A stretch of 33,468 nt of DNA, taken from Ruminococcus sp. GTDB taxonomy: Bacteria; Bacillota; Clostridia; Oscillospirales; Acutalibacteraceae. The notes under the pieces are model-generated. The model did not search any database, had not been told where the DNA came from, and was given only the letters and a program-made list of their open reading frames with translations. Below, in pieces: positions 16,962 to 23,838 of the stretch. Where the stretch lies: contig JAFRDE010000046.1 of assembly GCA_017403985.1 (NCBI GenBank), positions 1 to 33,468 on the forward strand, given 5' to 3'. Within the stretch, counting starts at the first letter, position 1. Each line of letters opens with the position of its first letter. Made by a program: the position numbers and the translations under genes.

Positions 16962-16986
16962 AAATCTGCCATACTATGGCAGATTT
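16962..16986. repeat. Perfect 12-bp palindrome AAATCTGCCATA / TATGGCAGATTT
   Basis: The two arms 16962-16973 and 16975-16986 are separated by a single C. The structure stands alone in the non-coding stretch 16645-17205, between the two tRNA-like units. It could be a protein-binding dyad or an RNA hairpin; there is no T-run, so it is a poor terminator. Confidence 0.6.
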
Positions 16987-17027
16987 GTCAGCGCCGTGCG
17001 CGCGGCTTACGGCTTGACACGCTCGCC

Positions 17028-17123
17028 TTCGATTCCCCTTTTCTCCACTGTTCGGTATAAATGACATTAGGGAGTACCGTTTGGTACTCCCTAATGTCAC
17101 TGGTGGAGATAAGGGGAATCGAA
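17028..17123. repeat. Inverted-repeat unit B flanking a long hairpin
   Basis: The arms 17028-17048 and 17103-17123 are inverted copies matching at 20 of 21 bases (right arm GTGGAGATAAGGGGAATCGA...). They surround the perfect hairpin 17062-17099. Both arms look like tRNA 3' halves: T-loop TTCGATT, CCCCT, then an acceptor strand. The right arm belongs to the tRNA-Ala-like sequence on the minus strand; the left is an isolated piece on the plus strand. It is related to unit A. Confidence 0.65.
17062..17099 (-). terminator. Strong hairpin, likely terminator of the second TetR operon
   Basis: A perfect 17-bp stem (17062-17078 with 17083-17099; GGTACTCCCTAATGTCA) with loop GTTT. On the minus strand it follows the last gene of the operon (17206-17532) and the tRNA-like sequence, and is followed by TTTATACC. 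The long perfect stem makes termination or RNA 3'-end protection likely. Confidence 0.65.
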
Positions 17124-17181
17124 CCCCTGACCTCTTGAATGCGAACCACGCGCTCTCCCGAGTCACGCGCTTACGCACCCC
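17101..17181 (-). pseudogene. Degenerate tRNA-Ala(CGC)-like sequence
   Basis: The 3' two-thirds is a good tRNA. The anticodon loop TTCGCAT gives anticodon CGC (alanine), the anticodon stem closes, and the T-arm is AGGGG-TTCGATT-CCCCT. The 3' acceptor strand TATCTCC is followed by ACCA, and U70 would fit the alanine G3:U70 identity pair. The 5' part is wrong: GGGGTGC pairs with the acceptor 3' strand only at the first four positions, and no normal D-arm can be drawn. The 5' part instead shares AGTCACGC..TACGC with unit A. A pseudo-tRNA left by rearrangement or integration at a tRNA 3' end is the best reading; a working tRNA is unlikely. Confidence 0.6.
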
Positions 17182-17205
17182 ATTAAAATCATGTTGTTTC
17201 GTCTC

Positions 17206-17532
17206 TTAATCTGTCCAAATGTCTTTTGCCAATCGGAATACTGCCCATCCTTTAGGCCAGCCGACGTACATCGTGGCATGGGTAATGATCGCGGCTATCT
17301 CTTTCTTCGTGACGCCGTGGTTCTTCGCATTTAACAAATGATAGCTGAGGGAGGAATCTGTGATTCCCGAAGCCATAAGCGAAACGACTGTGATGATGCA
17401 CTTGGTCTTGACGTCGATTGCCTCCTCATTCCACACCTCGCCGAACAATATATCGTCGTTGAGGTGGGCAAACATCGGCGCAAATTCGCCAAGCTGATCT
17501 CTGCCTGCTGTTTGCTTGATTTTTTCTGCCAT
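17206..17532 (-). CDS. Carboxymuconolactone decarboxylase-like protein
   Basis: A 108-aa all-helical protein of the CMD/AhpD-like fold, single domain and of full family length. The typical core is KTKCIITVVSLM (42-53), LSYHLLNAKNHGVTKKEI (62-79) and ITHATMYVGWPKGW (83-96). It has a single conserved Cys (C45) and His residues 65, 72 and 85, but not the CxxC pair of AhpD peroxidases, so a peroxidase role is doubtful. Small CMD proteins often accompany flavodoxin and aldo-keto reductase genes in Clostridia; their reaction is usually unknown. It is the last gene of the second TetR operon, with GGAGG before the ATG, 13 bases after the flavodoxin stop. Confidence 0.85.
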   Translation of the reverse strand: MAEKIKQTAGRDQLGEFAPMFAHLNDDILFGEVWNEEAIDVKTKCIITVVSLMASGITDSSLSYHLLNAKNHGVTKKEIAAIITHATMYVGWPKGWAVFRLAKDIWTD

Positions 17533-17545
17533 AATGATCCTCCAA

Positions 17546-18019
17546 TCAATACTTGTCTGCGAATGCCTTTAATTTCTTCTCGTTCGGATTGCCGTTGAGA
17601 ATTTCGCCTGCGATGATCTGCGCGTTTGGTGCGGATGGCTGTAAGCTCTGCACGGCTTTGCCGAAGCCCGAACCGCCGGAGGTAGCGAACAGAACGATCT
17701 TTTTGCCGCTGAAATCATACGCCTCTAAGAACGTATTGATGATCGTCGGTGCGATGTACCACCAGATCGGGAAACCGATGAAAATCGTATCATAGGCGGC
17801 AATATTTGCGTCGGTATCGGCTAATGCAGGGCGGGAGTTTTTATCTCTCATTTCAACCGAACTTCTCGACTGCTTATCCATCCAGTTGAGATCGGCTCTG
17901 CTGTATGGTACTGCCGGCTTGATCTCATATATATCCGCACCTGCGGCAGCTGCAAGATTCTTCGCAACTCTCGCGGTCGTACCGCTTGCTGAAAAATAGG
18001 CGACTAATTTTTTACTCAT
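17546..18019 (-). CDS. Cytosolic flavodoxin, near-identical paralogue
   Basis: A 157-aa FMN protein without a signal peptide, phosphate loop [10 protein letters not shown]. It matches the flavodoxin at 11333-11806 at 151 of 157 residues. The substitutions are all outside the FMN loop, for example AENL to AKNL and AEIIAGVIL to AQIIAGEIL. At DNA level many third positions differ, and this copy is more AT-rich, so it is not a fresh duplication. Its first 8 bases overlap the end of the DUF4405 membrane protein gene, with AAAGGAG inside that gene. The coupling suggests the two proteins work together, for example as a cytosolic electron donor for the membrane protein; that is inference. Confidence 0.92.
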   Translation of the reverse strand: MSKKLVAYFSASGTTARVAKNLAAAAGADIYEIKPAVPYSRADLNWMDKQSRSSVEMRDKNSRPALADTDANIAAYDTIFIGFPIWWYIAPTIINTFLEAYDFSGKKIVLFATSGGSGFGKAVQSLQPSAPNAQIIAGEILNGNPNEKKLKAFADKY

Positions 18020-18692
18020 GATGATCTTCTCCTTTATGCTTTTTCTTTGCCCCTGCTTTCAGCATCATAGACAGAAGGTACGAGAGAAACGCCCATGCGA
18101 GCAACATAGAAAGGTTTTCTGCTAAGACGACCCAAGCAGGTCTGGAGTAATCCAAGAATGCAAAGTGTGTTTTCATCAACAGGTAATCTGCGATATTCAA
18201 TTTCATTAAAAGCCAAAATCCGTAGAGGGATATCCCGCTCATAAGGATATGAACGATGATTCGCACTGCTTTGTTTCTGAACTTTGATAACATCAGGTTG
18301 AGGTGTAGTCCGATGTGCAATCCCATCAGGACAAACGACCAATATGACAGCATCAAATGCAGCTTGCGAGGCCAGACTACTCCGACAACACCGCTGAGGA
18401 ACGGGGTCGCGTACCGGCTCATCAGCATTCCGGTGATTGGCGTTGCGACAAAGCTGAGCAGCAGCGCGGTATTCACGATCAGCATAAATACCCTGACCGG
18501 CGTATACTTGCCCTTGAAGATGGAAATATAGTATTTTCGGTTGAGAATATGGTGCGCGATGACGAGGACGAACATCCCGATACCGATATATTCGTGCAGC
18601 TGTTGCTGTGTGACCTGCATCGCCATGAGCAGCAGCAAAGCCGCTGTCATCAGGATGTCGATCGAACGCATTATTATCTTCTTCGTTTTCAT
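18012..18692 (-). CDS. DUF4405-type integral membrane protein, possible b-type cytochrome
   Basis: A 226-aa protein with about six predicted transmembrane helices (roughly 8-26, 33-50, 66-90, 112-132, 145-163, 188-210). Histidines H33, H47 and H48 lie at helices 1-2, H112, H126 and H130 on helix 4, and H148 on helix 5. The spacing (HEYIGIGMFVLVIAHH; LHLMLSYWSFVLMGLHIGLH) is what a bis-heme four-helix core would need. The C-terminus is Lys/His-rich and probably cytosolic. DUF4405 proteins have no proven function. Its position between a lipoprotein flavodoxin and a cytosolic flavodoxin suggests electron transfer across the membrane. Heme binding is inferred from histidine placement only. Confidence 0.8.
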   Translation of the reverse strand: MKTKKIIMRSIDILMTAALLLLMAMQVTQQQLHEYIGIGMFVLVIAHHILNRKYYISIFKGKYTPVRVFMLIVNTALLLSFVATPITGMLMSRYATPFLSGVVGVVWPRKLHLMLSYWSFVLMGLHIGLHLNLMLSKFRNKAVRIIVHILMSGISLYGFWLLMKLNIADYLLMKTHFAFLDYSRPAWVVLAENLSMLLAWAFLSYLLSMMLKAGAKKKHKGEDHHE

Positions 18693-18725
18693 GCTTCGCC
18701 GCCTTTGTGTTTTATAAGATACCCT

Positions 18726-19382
18726 TTACTTACTATCGAGCCAGCTTTGAAGCTCTGTATCGGAGATTCCGGCATCAAGGCGGTCGCCGCTTTTCCAATT
18801 ACCTGAACCCGCGTTGATTTTCAGGTTATCCCCACTGCTGCCGATTCCGGAACCTCCGGAGGTACAGAACGGGATGACCGTCTTGCCGGTGAAGTCATAG
18901 CTCTCGACAAAGGTATCCATAATGCGCGGTTCCTCTCCCCACCAAATCGGGAAGCCGAGATAGATCGTGCTGTAACCGTCAAGAGATATCTTCTCGCTTC
19001 CGATCTCCGGACGTATGGTTTTATCATTCTGCTCTATGGTACTGCGGCTGTTGCTGTCGTTCCAATTCAGATCGTCAGAGGAATACGGCTGTGCAGGGAC
19101 GATCTCGTATAAATCTGCATTTTCGAGTGAGGCGATTTTTTCGGCAACGCCTTTCGTCGTTCCTGTCGCAGAGAAATACGCTACCAACACCTTTGAAGTA
19201 CCGCTTGTGGTTTCTCCGGTTCCGGAACCGGCGGCTTGCTTGTCCGTTTCCTGAACAGCTGATTTTTCATTGGTATTCGCTGCTGTTGTCTCAGCTGTTT
19301 TTGTGTTACCGCCGCAAGCCGCAAGGCTCAAAATGAGAAGCAAAGCAAGAGTCAATGCAAAAATTGATTTGATTCTTTTCAT
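18726..19382 (-). CDS. Flavodoxin lipoprotein
   Basis: A 218-aa precursor with lipoprotein signal ILSLAAC (C23), a Thr/Glu/Ser-rich spacer to about residue 63 and a flavodoxin domain. The phosphate loop is SATGTTKGVA, and IYLGFPIWWG and IPFCTSGGSGIG mark the flavin site. The central part, from DLYEIVPAQPYS to RIMDTFVESYDFTGKTVIPF, is largely shared with the lipoprotein at 13965, so the two operons each carry one such protein. It follows the aldo-keto reductase gene by 12 bases and precedes the DUF4405 gene by 33. An extracytoplasmic electron carrier or quinone/ferric reductase component is likely; the partner is not proven. Confidence 0.9.
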   Translation of the reverse strand: MKRIKSIFALTLALLLILSLAACGGNTKTAETTAANTNEKSAVQETDKQAAGSGTGETTSGTSKVLVAYFSATGTTKGVAEKIASLENADLYEIVPAQPYSSDDLNWNDSNSRSTIEQNDKTIRPEIGSEKISLDGYSTIYLGFPIWWGEEPRIMDTFVESYDFTGKTVIPFCTSGGSGIGSSGDNLKINAGSGNWKSGDRLDAGISDTELQSWLDSK

Positions 19383-19394
19383 CGTTATCCTCCA

Positions 19395-20444
19395 TTATAC
19401 ATTCTTGATCTTCTGATCGCCGGTTGACCAAACGTGCTTCTTCCCGGCGTCGGAAGGCTTATTCTGCGCCATAACGCCCGCGAGAAGATGAGGAACATAA
19501 GGCTCTTCCAGATATGACAGTTCTTCATCCGTCAGCTCTAAATCAACTGACTTTGCCGCACCCTCGATATGGTGCAGCTTTGTAGCGCCGACTACGGGTG
19601 AAGTTACCTTTGTTAAAAGCCACGCAAGGGAAATCTCCGTCATGGTCACGCCGTGTTTTTCGGCAAGCTCGGCAACACGGGCAATAATGATGTTGTCCTG
19701 TTCTGCGGTCGCGTCATATTTGAACTTTGCGTAGGCGTCCTCTGACGCTCTTTTTGTATTGTCCACACCCGGCTTTCGTGAAAGTCTGCCGCTTGCAAGA
19801 GCGCTATATGGCGTGAGAGCAATGTTTTCCTCCTCACAGAAAGGAACCATTTCACGCTCTTCCTCGCGGAAGATCAGGTTATAGTGTCCCTGAACGGATA
19901 CAAATTTGGCAAAGCCTTCTTTTTCGGCAAATGCGTTTGCTTTGGCGAGCTGCCATGCAAAGCAGTTAGAGATGCCGATGTATCGTGCTTTTCCTGCTTT
20001 GACCACACGATTCAGACCGTCCATAATATCCTCAATAGGCGTTTGCCAATCCCACATATGATAGATATACAGATCCACATAGTCCATACCGAGATTGCTT
20101 AGACTTGTGTTGAGCATATTCTCAATATGCTGCTGACCGCTGATACCTTTTTCAATTTCATCAGGTGTGCGCGGCAGGAACTTCGTTGCAACAACCACCT
20201 CGTCACGCTTTGCAAAATCACGCAAAGCGCGGCCGAGATACTGCTCGCTGGTGCCGCTCTGGTAGGCGATGGCGGTATCGTAGAAGCTCACGCCGAGATC
20301 GAGTCCTCTTTTGATGATCTCACGCGTATGTTCCTCGTCGATCGTCCAGCTATGCTGACCGCGCGCTGAATCTCCAAAACCCATACATCCCATACAAATT
20401 CGGGAAACATTCAAATCTGAATTGCCGAGTTTCGTATATTTCAT
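19395..20444 (-). CDS. Aldo-keto reductase, YghZ/IolS-like
   Basis: A 349-aa NAD(P)H-dependent oxidoreductase of the AKR superfamily, (beta/alpha)8 barrel, cytosolic. The catalytic tetrad is complete: D56 (YDTAIAY), Y61, K88 (VATKF) and H129 (YIYHMWDW). The GISN segment and the VQGHYNLI strand are typical. The C-terminal cofactor region (SPVVGATKLHHIEGAAKS) is present. It reduces aldehydes or ketones; the natural substrate is unknown. It follows the other AKR gene with a one-base gap, so the two are co-translated in the TetR operon. Having two different AKRs plus flavodoxins suggests several electrophilic substrates are handled at once. Confidence 0.9.
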   Translation of the reverse strand: MKYTKLGNSDLNVSRICMGCMGFGDSARGQHSWTIDEEHTREIIKRGLDLGVSFYDTAIAYQSGTSEQYLGRALRDFAKRDEVVVATKFLPRTPDEIEKGISGQQHIENMLNTSLSNLGMDYVDLYIYHMWDWQTPIEDIMDGLNRVVKAGKARYIGISNCFAWQLAKANAFAEKEGFAKFVSVQGHYNLIFREEEREMVPFCEEENIALTPYSALASGRLSRKPGVDNTKRASEDAYAKFKYDATAEQDNIIIARVAELAEKHGVTMTEISLAWLLTKVTSPVVGATKLHHIEGAAKSVDLELTDEELSYLEEPYVPHLLAGVMAQNKPSDAGKKHVWSTGDQKIKNV

Positions 20445-20445
20445 A

Positions 20446-21384
20446 TTATTTCATTTCCTTTTCCCAGAACCGGATGACGTTGAGTTCAAGGCTGTCCGCA
20501 ACCTTCTCCAGTTCTGCAACTTCTTCTGCCGTTAGAGCGATATTTGCAGCCTTGACCGCGTCCTCGACCTGATTTTCCTTTGTCACGCCGATGATCGGCA
20601 GGGTTCCTTTTGCGATAGCCCAAGCAACAGGGATCTGAGCAGTGCCGACACTGTATTTGTCCGCGAGCTTTTTCAGTTCGGCGTTCATTACTTCGAGCTT
20701 ATCGAGTACAGGGTTATAGGTTTCTGCTCTTGCCGAGCCTGCGGGCATCGGGTGAGCGGTATCGTATTTGCCGGAGAGAGCGCCCTGCTCCAATACCATA
20801 TAGGCGAAGAAATGAATGTCATTCTCTTTGCAATAGTCAAGGATTCCGGAATCCTCTGATGAACGGTTGATCAGGCTGTAGTGGTTCTGTACCGCGCCGA
20901 GCTTCAGACCGTGCGCTTTCAGGATTTCATCCGCCTGCTTGATTTCGGCAAGGTTGTGGTTGGACACGCCGATGATCGGCACATTTTCCTTGCCCTCAAA
21001 GTACTTCGCAAGTTCCTCTGTCCACTTCGGAGCGCCCCAAACGTTATGGATCCAATAGACATCGAAACGGTCAAGCTCCATTAACCCGAGCTGCATTTCA
21101 ATCATATCTTTCATAGCGGTCGGCGATGACGCGTCCGCACACTGCGGCGTGAATTTGTCGGATATGAGATAGCTTTCTCTCGGCAGGTCTTTAATGAATC
21201 CCGCGAGCACCTTCTCCGAAGTGCCCATACCGTAGGCAAAGGCAGTGTCCCAAAGGTTCAAGCCGTTCTTCATAGCAGTATCAAATATCGGGCGAAGCTG
21301 CTCAGCTGTAAAGTTGTTTCCGAATGTTCCGTCGTTGCCCCAAGCCCACGCGCCAAGAGCGATTTTAGGTAAGTTTTTCATCAT
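20446..21384 (-). CDS. Aldo-keto reductase, second type
   Basis: A 312-aa AKR with catalytic residues D46 (WDTAFAY), Y51, K77 (SDKF) and H113 (YWIHNVWG), and a C-terminal cofactor loop TLPIIGVTKENQVEDA. It differs clearly from the neighbouring AKR. The frame extends upstream to 21423 into the TetR gene, but GGAG followed 6 bases later by ATG ATG at 21384/21381 marks the real start (MMKNLPKIAL), 14 bases after the TetR stop. It is the first structural gene after the TetR regulator, so it is the one most directly controlled. Its likely role is NAD(P)H-dependent carbonyl reduction in the cytoplasm. Confidence 0.9.
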   Translation of the reverse strand: MMKNLPKIALGAWAWGNDGTFGNNFTAEQLRPIFDTAMKNGLNLWDTAFAYGMGTSEKVLAGFIKDLPRESYLISDKFTPQCADASSPTAMKDMIEMQLGLMELDRFDVYWIHNVWGAPKWTEELAKYFEGKENVPIIGVSNHNLAEIKQADEILKAHGLKLGAVQNHYSLINRSSEDSGILDYCKENDIHFFAYMVLEQGALSGKYDTAHPMPAGSARAETYNPVLDKLEVMNAELKKLADKYSVGTAQIPVAWAIAKGTLPIIGVTKENQVEDAVKAANIALTAEEVAELEKVADSLELNVIRFWEKEMK

Positions 21385-21398
21385 TAATTTCTCCATTC

Positions 21399-22019
21399 TT
21401 ATTTGAGTAATTTTAATATACAATTATATGTCAGTTCATAGACCGAATAATAAGTGTAGCCGATACCCGCTTCTTTCATTGCATTCTTTTGTTTGTCTGT
21501 CACCATTGCGTATGGATAGATCCCGAACATGAACGGGAAGAATGTGTATATAAAGCTCTTGATCGCTTCATCATCCATCTGCGGACAGTATTTGTTCAGT
21601 AGCTCGGCAACAAGCTCCATTGATCTGCCGTAAGCCTTTTTAAAGGATATAAGCAGTTCCGGGCGGCTGTTAGCTTCCATATCAAAGTTATTCATCGAAA
21701 GCAGCTTGAGAAGCTGAACGCGATCAGCTAACGATCGTGCCAGCTTTCCGGAGAGCTCTGCTCTTGACAAGCTGTCGTTATCATTCAAGATGATTTCAAG
21801 CGCTTCGTTCCAGCGGCGGTATTCGCGCTCATATAACGCAAGAAAAATTTCTTCCTTCGTTTCAAAATAGTTGTAGATCGTCGGACGCGAGAAAGAGGTG
21901 ATGTTTCCGATCTCCTTGATCGTGACGTCCTTGAAGCTCATTTTTTGATAGAGCGTTTCACAAGCGTTGATGATCTCCTCGCGCCTCTGCGAGATCAACT
22001 CAGGCGTTCCTTTTATCAT
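21399..22019 (-). CDS. TetR-family transcriptional regulator, second copy
   Basis: A 206-aa regulator with helix-turn-helix at about 24-50; the recognition segment TSFSRPTIYNYFETK nearly equals that of the TetR at 14635 (TSFTRPAIYSYFETK). The downstream helical domain is divergent in sequence but the same in length and layout, with EREYRRW matching NREYMKW, and a shared YP(Y/F)..VTDKQ/HTEKQ-type end. ATG 22019 has AGAAGGG upstream. It leads the operon 21399-17206. Its own promoter lies inside two 19-bp palindromic arms. The two regulators are paralogues and may bind each other's operators, so the operons may be cross-regulated. The inducer is unknown. Confidence 0.92.
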   Translation of the reverse strand: MIKGTPELISQRREEIINACETLYQKMSFKDVTIKEIGNITSFSRPTIYNYFETKEEIFLALYEREYRRWNEALEIILNDNDSLSRAELSGKLARSLADRVQLLKLLSMNNFDMEANSRPELLISFKKAYGRSMELVAELLNKYCPQMDDEAIKSFIYTFFPFMFGIYPYAMVTDKQKNAMKEAGIGYTYYSVYELTYNCILKLLK

Positions 22020-22039
22020 AAATATCCCTTCTAAATATG

Positions 22040-22094
22040 TATTGACACGGTGTCAGTATAACCATTATACATCATTACTGACACCGTGTCAATA
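22040..22094 (-). promoter_or_regulatory. Perfect 19-bp inverted-repeat operator over a consensus promoter
   Basis: TATTGACACGGTGTCAGTA (22040-22058) and TACTGACACCGTGTCAATA (22076-22094) are exact inverted copies, each containing the palindrome TGACAC-S-GTGTCA. On the minus strand TTGACA (plus 22087-22092) and TATAAT (plus 22064-22069) are exactly 17 bases apart, a perfect sigma-A promoter for the TetR operon. The distal arm covers the -35 and the proximal arm the transcription start, an arrangement for tight repression. The plus strand also has TTGACA (22042-22047) with TTATAC 17 bases on. Confidence 0.88.
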
Positions 22095-22194
22095 TCCTTT
22101 TTGAAAAAATTTTCTATAGATATCACAAAACGAATGATAAGAAAAAAGGGAGTATGGAGGAAAGAGAGAATATTCCTATTACAGCATAAAATTT

Positions 22195-22235
22195 ACCCGC
22201 CTGTTCACCAAGTGTGAGCAGGCGGGTGTTTTTTT
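22195..22235 (+). terminator. Intrinsic terminator with no obvious plus-strand gene
   Basis: ACCCGCCTG (22195-22203) pairs with CAGGCGGGT (22219-22227), extended by TTCAC/GTGAG-type inner pairing, and is followed on the plus strand by seven T. On the minus strand it could also end the operon finishing at 22304, but there the T-run is weak (AAATTTT). No plus-strand gene lies upstream, which suggests a short plus-strand transcript or a bidirectional terminator. Confidence 0.75.
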
Positions 22236-22303
22236 GCTTTGAGCCATTATTATAGGTTTCCTTGCGTTAGCTAATCATAACGCTCGCCAAAATGCCTATC
22301 GCT

Positions 22304-22981
22304 TCACGAATGAGAATTAAGCCATTCGGTGACTATTGATTTGACACTTTCAGGATCGTTCTGCGCGTCGGTTCCGGCGATGGCGAGAACCTCTTTGACG
22401 GTTGCGTTTGGTGCGGCGGACTGGATTTTGCTCTGTGTTCCGGCGTTGCCTGAGCCTGCGTGTGTGCAGAACGGGATGATTGTCTTTCCGCTGAAATCGT
22501 AGCTTTCAAGGAAGGTGTAGCAGATCATCGGCAGATCTCCCCACCAAATCGGATAGCCAAGGTAGATGGTATCATATTGGTCGAAGTTCGCAATAGTGTC
22601 CTTGATTTCGGGACGGGCATTATTGTTTTGCTCTTCCTTTGCAACGTCGGTCAGCTCCTTATAAGTCGTCGGATAGTTGTCCTCCTTGGGCAGTATCTCA
22701 AAACTGTCAGCGCCTGTTTGCTCAGCGATCATATCCGCAACGATAGCAGTGTTGCCCTTCTCTATCACACCGACTTCATATTGTTCCCCTGTGCGTGAAA
22801 AGAAAACAACAAGCGATTTGTTGTCAGTCGTAGTTTTACTGCTATCCGCTTTTGTCTCATTCGTTTGGAGTGTAGATTTTTCGGCAGAAGTCGTACTCTC
22901 TGTCGTGTTATTATTTGTAGAACAACCCGCAAAAGCTAAAATGATCGACAAGACCATCAGTATAGAAATTACTCTTTTCAA
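22304..22981 (-). CDS. Flavodoxin lipoprotein, inserted-loop subtype
   Basis: A 225-aa precursor with signal peptide and lipobox LAFAGC (C20), then a Thr/Ser/Lys-rich spacer to about residue 55. The flavodoxin domain (about 57-225) has its FMN loop interrupted: FFSRTGEQYEVGVIEKGNTA replaces the compact SATGNTKGVA form. YLGYPIWWGDLP and IPFCTHAGSGNAGT are the other flavin segments. The same inserted-loop form occurs in the cytosolic flavodoxin at 24229, so each subtype exists in both a membrane-anchored and a cytosolic form. It is the last gene of the LysR-divergent operon, 12 bases after the aldo-keto reductase. Function as an extracytoplasmic electron carrier is inferred. Confidence 0.9.
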   Translation of the reverse strand: MKRVISILMVLSIILAFAGCSTNNNTTESTTSAEKSTLQTNETKADSSKTTTDNKSLVVFFSRTGEQYEVGVIEKGNTAIVADMIAEQTGADSFEILPKEDNYPTTYKELTDVAKEEQNNNARPEIKDTIANFDQYDTIYLGYPIWWGDLPMICYTFLESYDFSGKTIIPFCTHAGSGNAGTQSKIQSAAPNATVKEVLAIAGTDAQNDPESVKSIVTEWLNSHS

Positions 22982-22993
22982 AACAATCCTCCG

Positions 22994-23836
22994 TTACGCT
23001 TTTTCATATGCAGGACTCCAAACGGCAAATTGCTCCAGCTGTTCATCTGTGCGGTAATAGTATCGCTTGCCCTTGTCGAGCTTCGCAATTTTAGCCATCT
23101 CCTCGTCTGTCAGAGAGAAGTCTAAGATATCGAGATTATCCCTGATGTGATTTACATTTTTACTGCCGGGGATTACGGCAAAGCCCATTTGTGTATGCCA
23201 GCGCAGAATCACCTGAGCCGGTGATTTGCGGTACTTTTTGCCGAGTGCAGTAAAAACAGGCTCTTCCATAAGGCTCTTGTCGCCGTGTCCCAACGGATAC
23301 CAGCTCATCAAACGGATACCGTATTGATCAAGCGTGTTCCTAAGTTCCTTTTGAGTGAAATACGGATGCGCTTCCATCTGAACAAACTGCGGTATGATCT
23401 CCCACTTGTTCTGCAATTCATCAATGTATTTACCCTCGAAGTTTGAAATGCCTATCGCTTTAGCCTTGCCTTCTTTATACGCCTTTTCAAGCTGACGGTA
23501 GCCTGCAAGCCAGTTGCCTGCCGGCTGATGGATATAAAGCAGGTCGACATATTCAACGCCTAAACGCGCTAAGGTTTCATTGACCGCATCCGGATTTTCG
23601 TACTCCGTCGGCCAGAGCTTTGTTGAAAGAAAAATATCCTCGCGTTTTACACCGCTGTCTTTCATACCGCGTCCGACAGCGCGCTCGTTCACATAAACAT
23701 TAGCCGTGTCAATCAGCCGACAACCCATTTTCAGAGCTTCTCTGACGATGTTTTCCGCATCGGAAGGAGCGAGCAAATAGGTTCCGATTCCCGTGACCGG
23801 GCATTTTTGTCCGTTGTTTAATGTTAAATAATCCAT
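22994..23836 (-). CDS. Aldo-keto reductase, DkgA-like (2,5-diketogluconate reductase family)
   Basis: A 280-aa single-domain AKR of the AKR5 type. The tetrad is D43 (LIDTANVY), Y48, K73 (STKLWP) and H103 (YIHQP). GISNFEGKYIDEL, QMEAHPYF and VIPGSKNVNHIRDN are family signatures; the last binds the NADPH phosphate. E. coli relatives reduce methylglyoxal and diketo sugars. The gene begins 2 bases after the NTF2-like gene ends. It may act with the YqhD-like dehydrogenase at 12785, as DkgA and YqhD do in E. coli, although here the two are in separate operons. Confidence 0.92.
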   Translation of the reverse strand: MDYLTLNNGQKCPVTGIGTYLLAPSDAENIVREALKMGCRLIDTANVYVNERAVGRGMKDSGVKREDIFLSTKLWPTEYENPDAVNETLARLGVEYVDLLYIHQPAGNWLAGYRQLEKAYKEGKAKAIGISNFEGKYIDELQNKWEIIPQFVQMEAHPYFTQKELRNTLDQYGIRLMSWYPLGHGDKSLMEEPVFTALGKKYRKSPAQVILRWHTQMGFAVIPGSKNVNHIRDNLDILDFSLTDEEMAKIAKLDKGKRYYYRTDEQLEQFAVWSPAYEKA

Positions 23837-23838
23837 TA

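Noticed and set aside
16960-17178. 72-codon minus-strand frame across the tRNA-like region
   Set aside because: Its text (FKRSGVRFPLSPP) is what a tRNA T-arm and acceptor sequence gives when translated; no ribosome site.
17101-17181. Functional tRNA-Ala
   Set aside because: The 5' acceptor strand pairs at only four positions and no normal D-arm forms, so I call it degenerate.
17206-17532. AhpD-type alkylhydroperoxidase
   Set aside because: The CxxC redox pair needed for peroxidase activity is missing; only one conserved cysteine is present.
22040-22094. CRISPR-like repeat pair
   Set aside because: The two 19-base copies are inverted, not direct, and lie over a promoter; no array or cas gene is present anywhere in the window.
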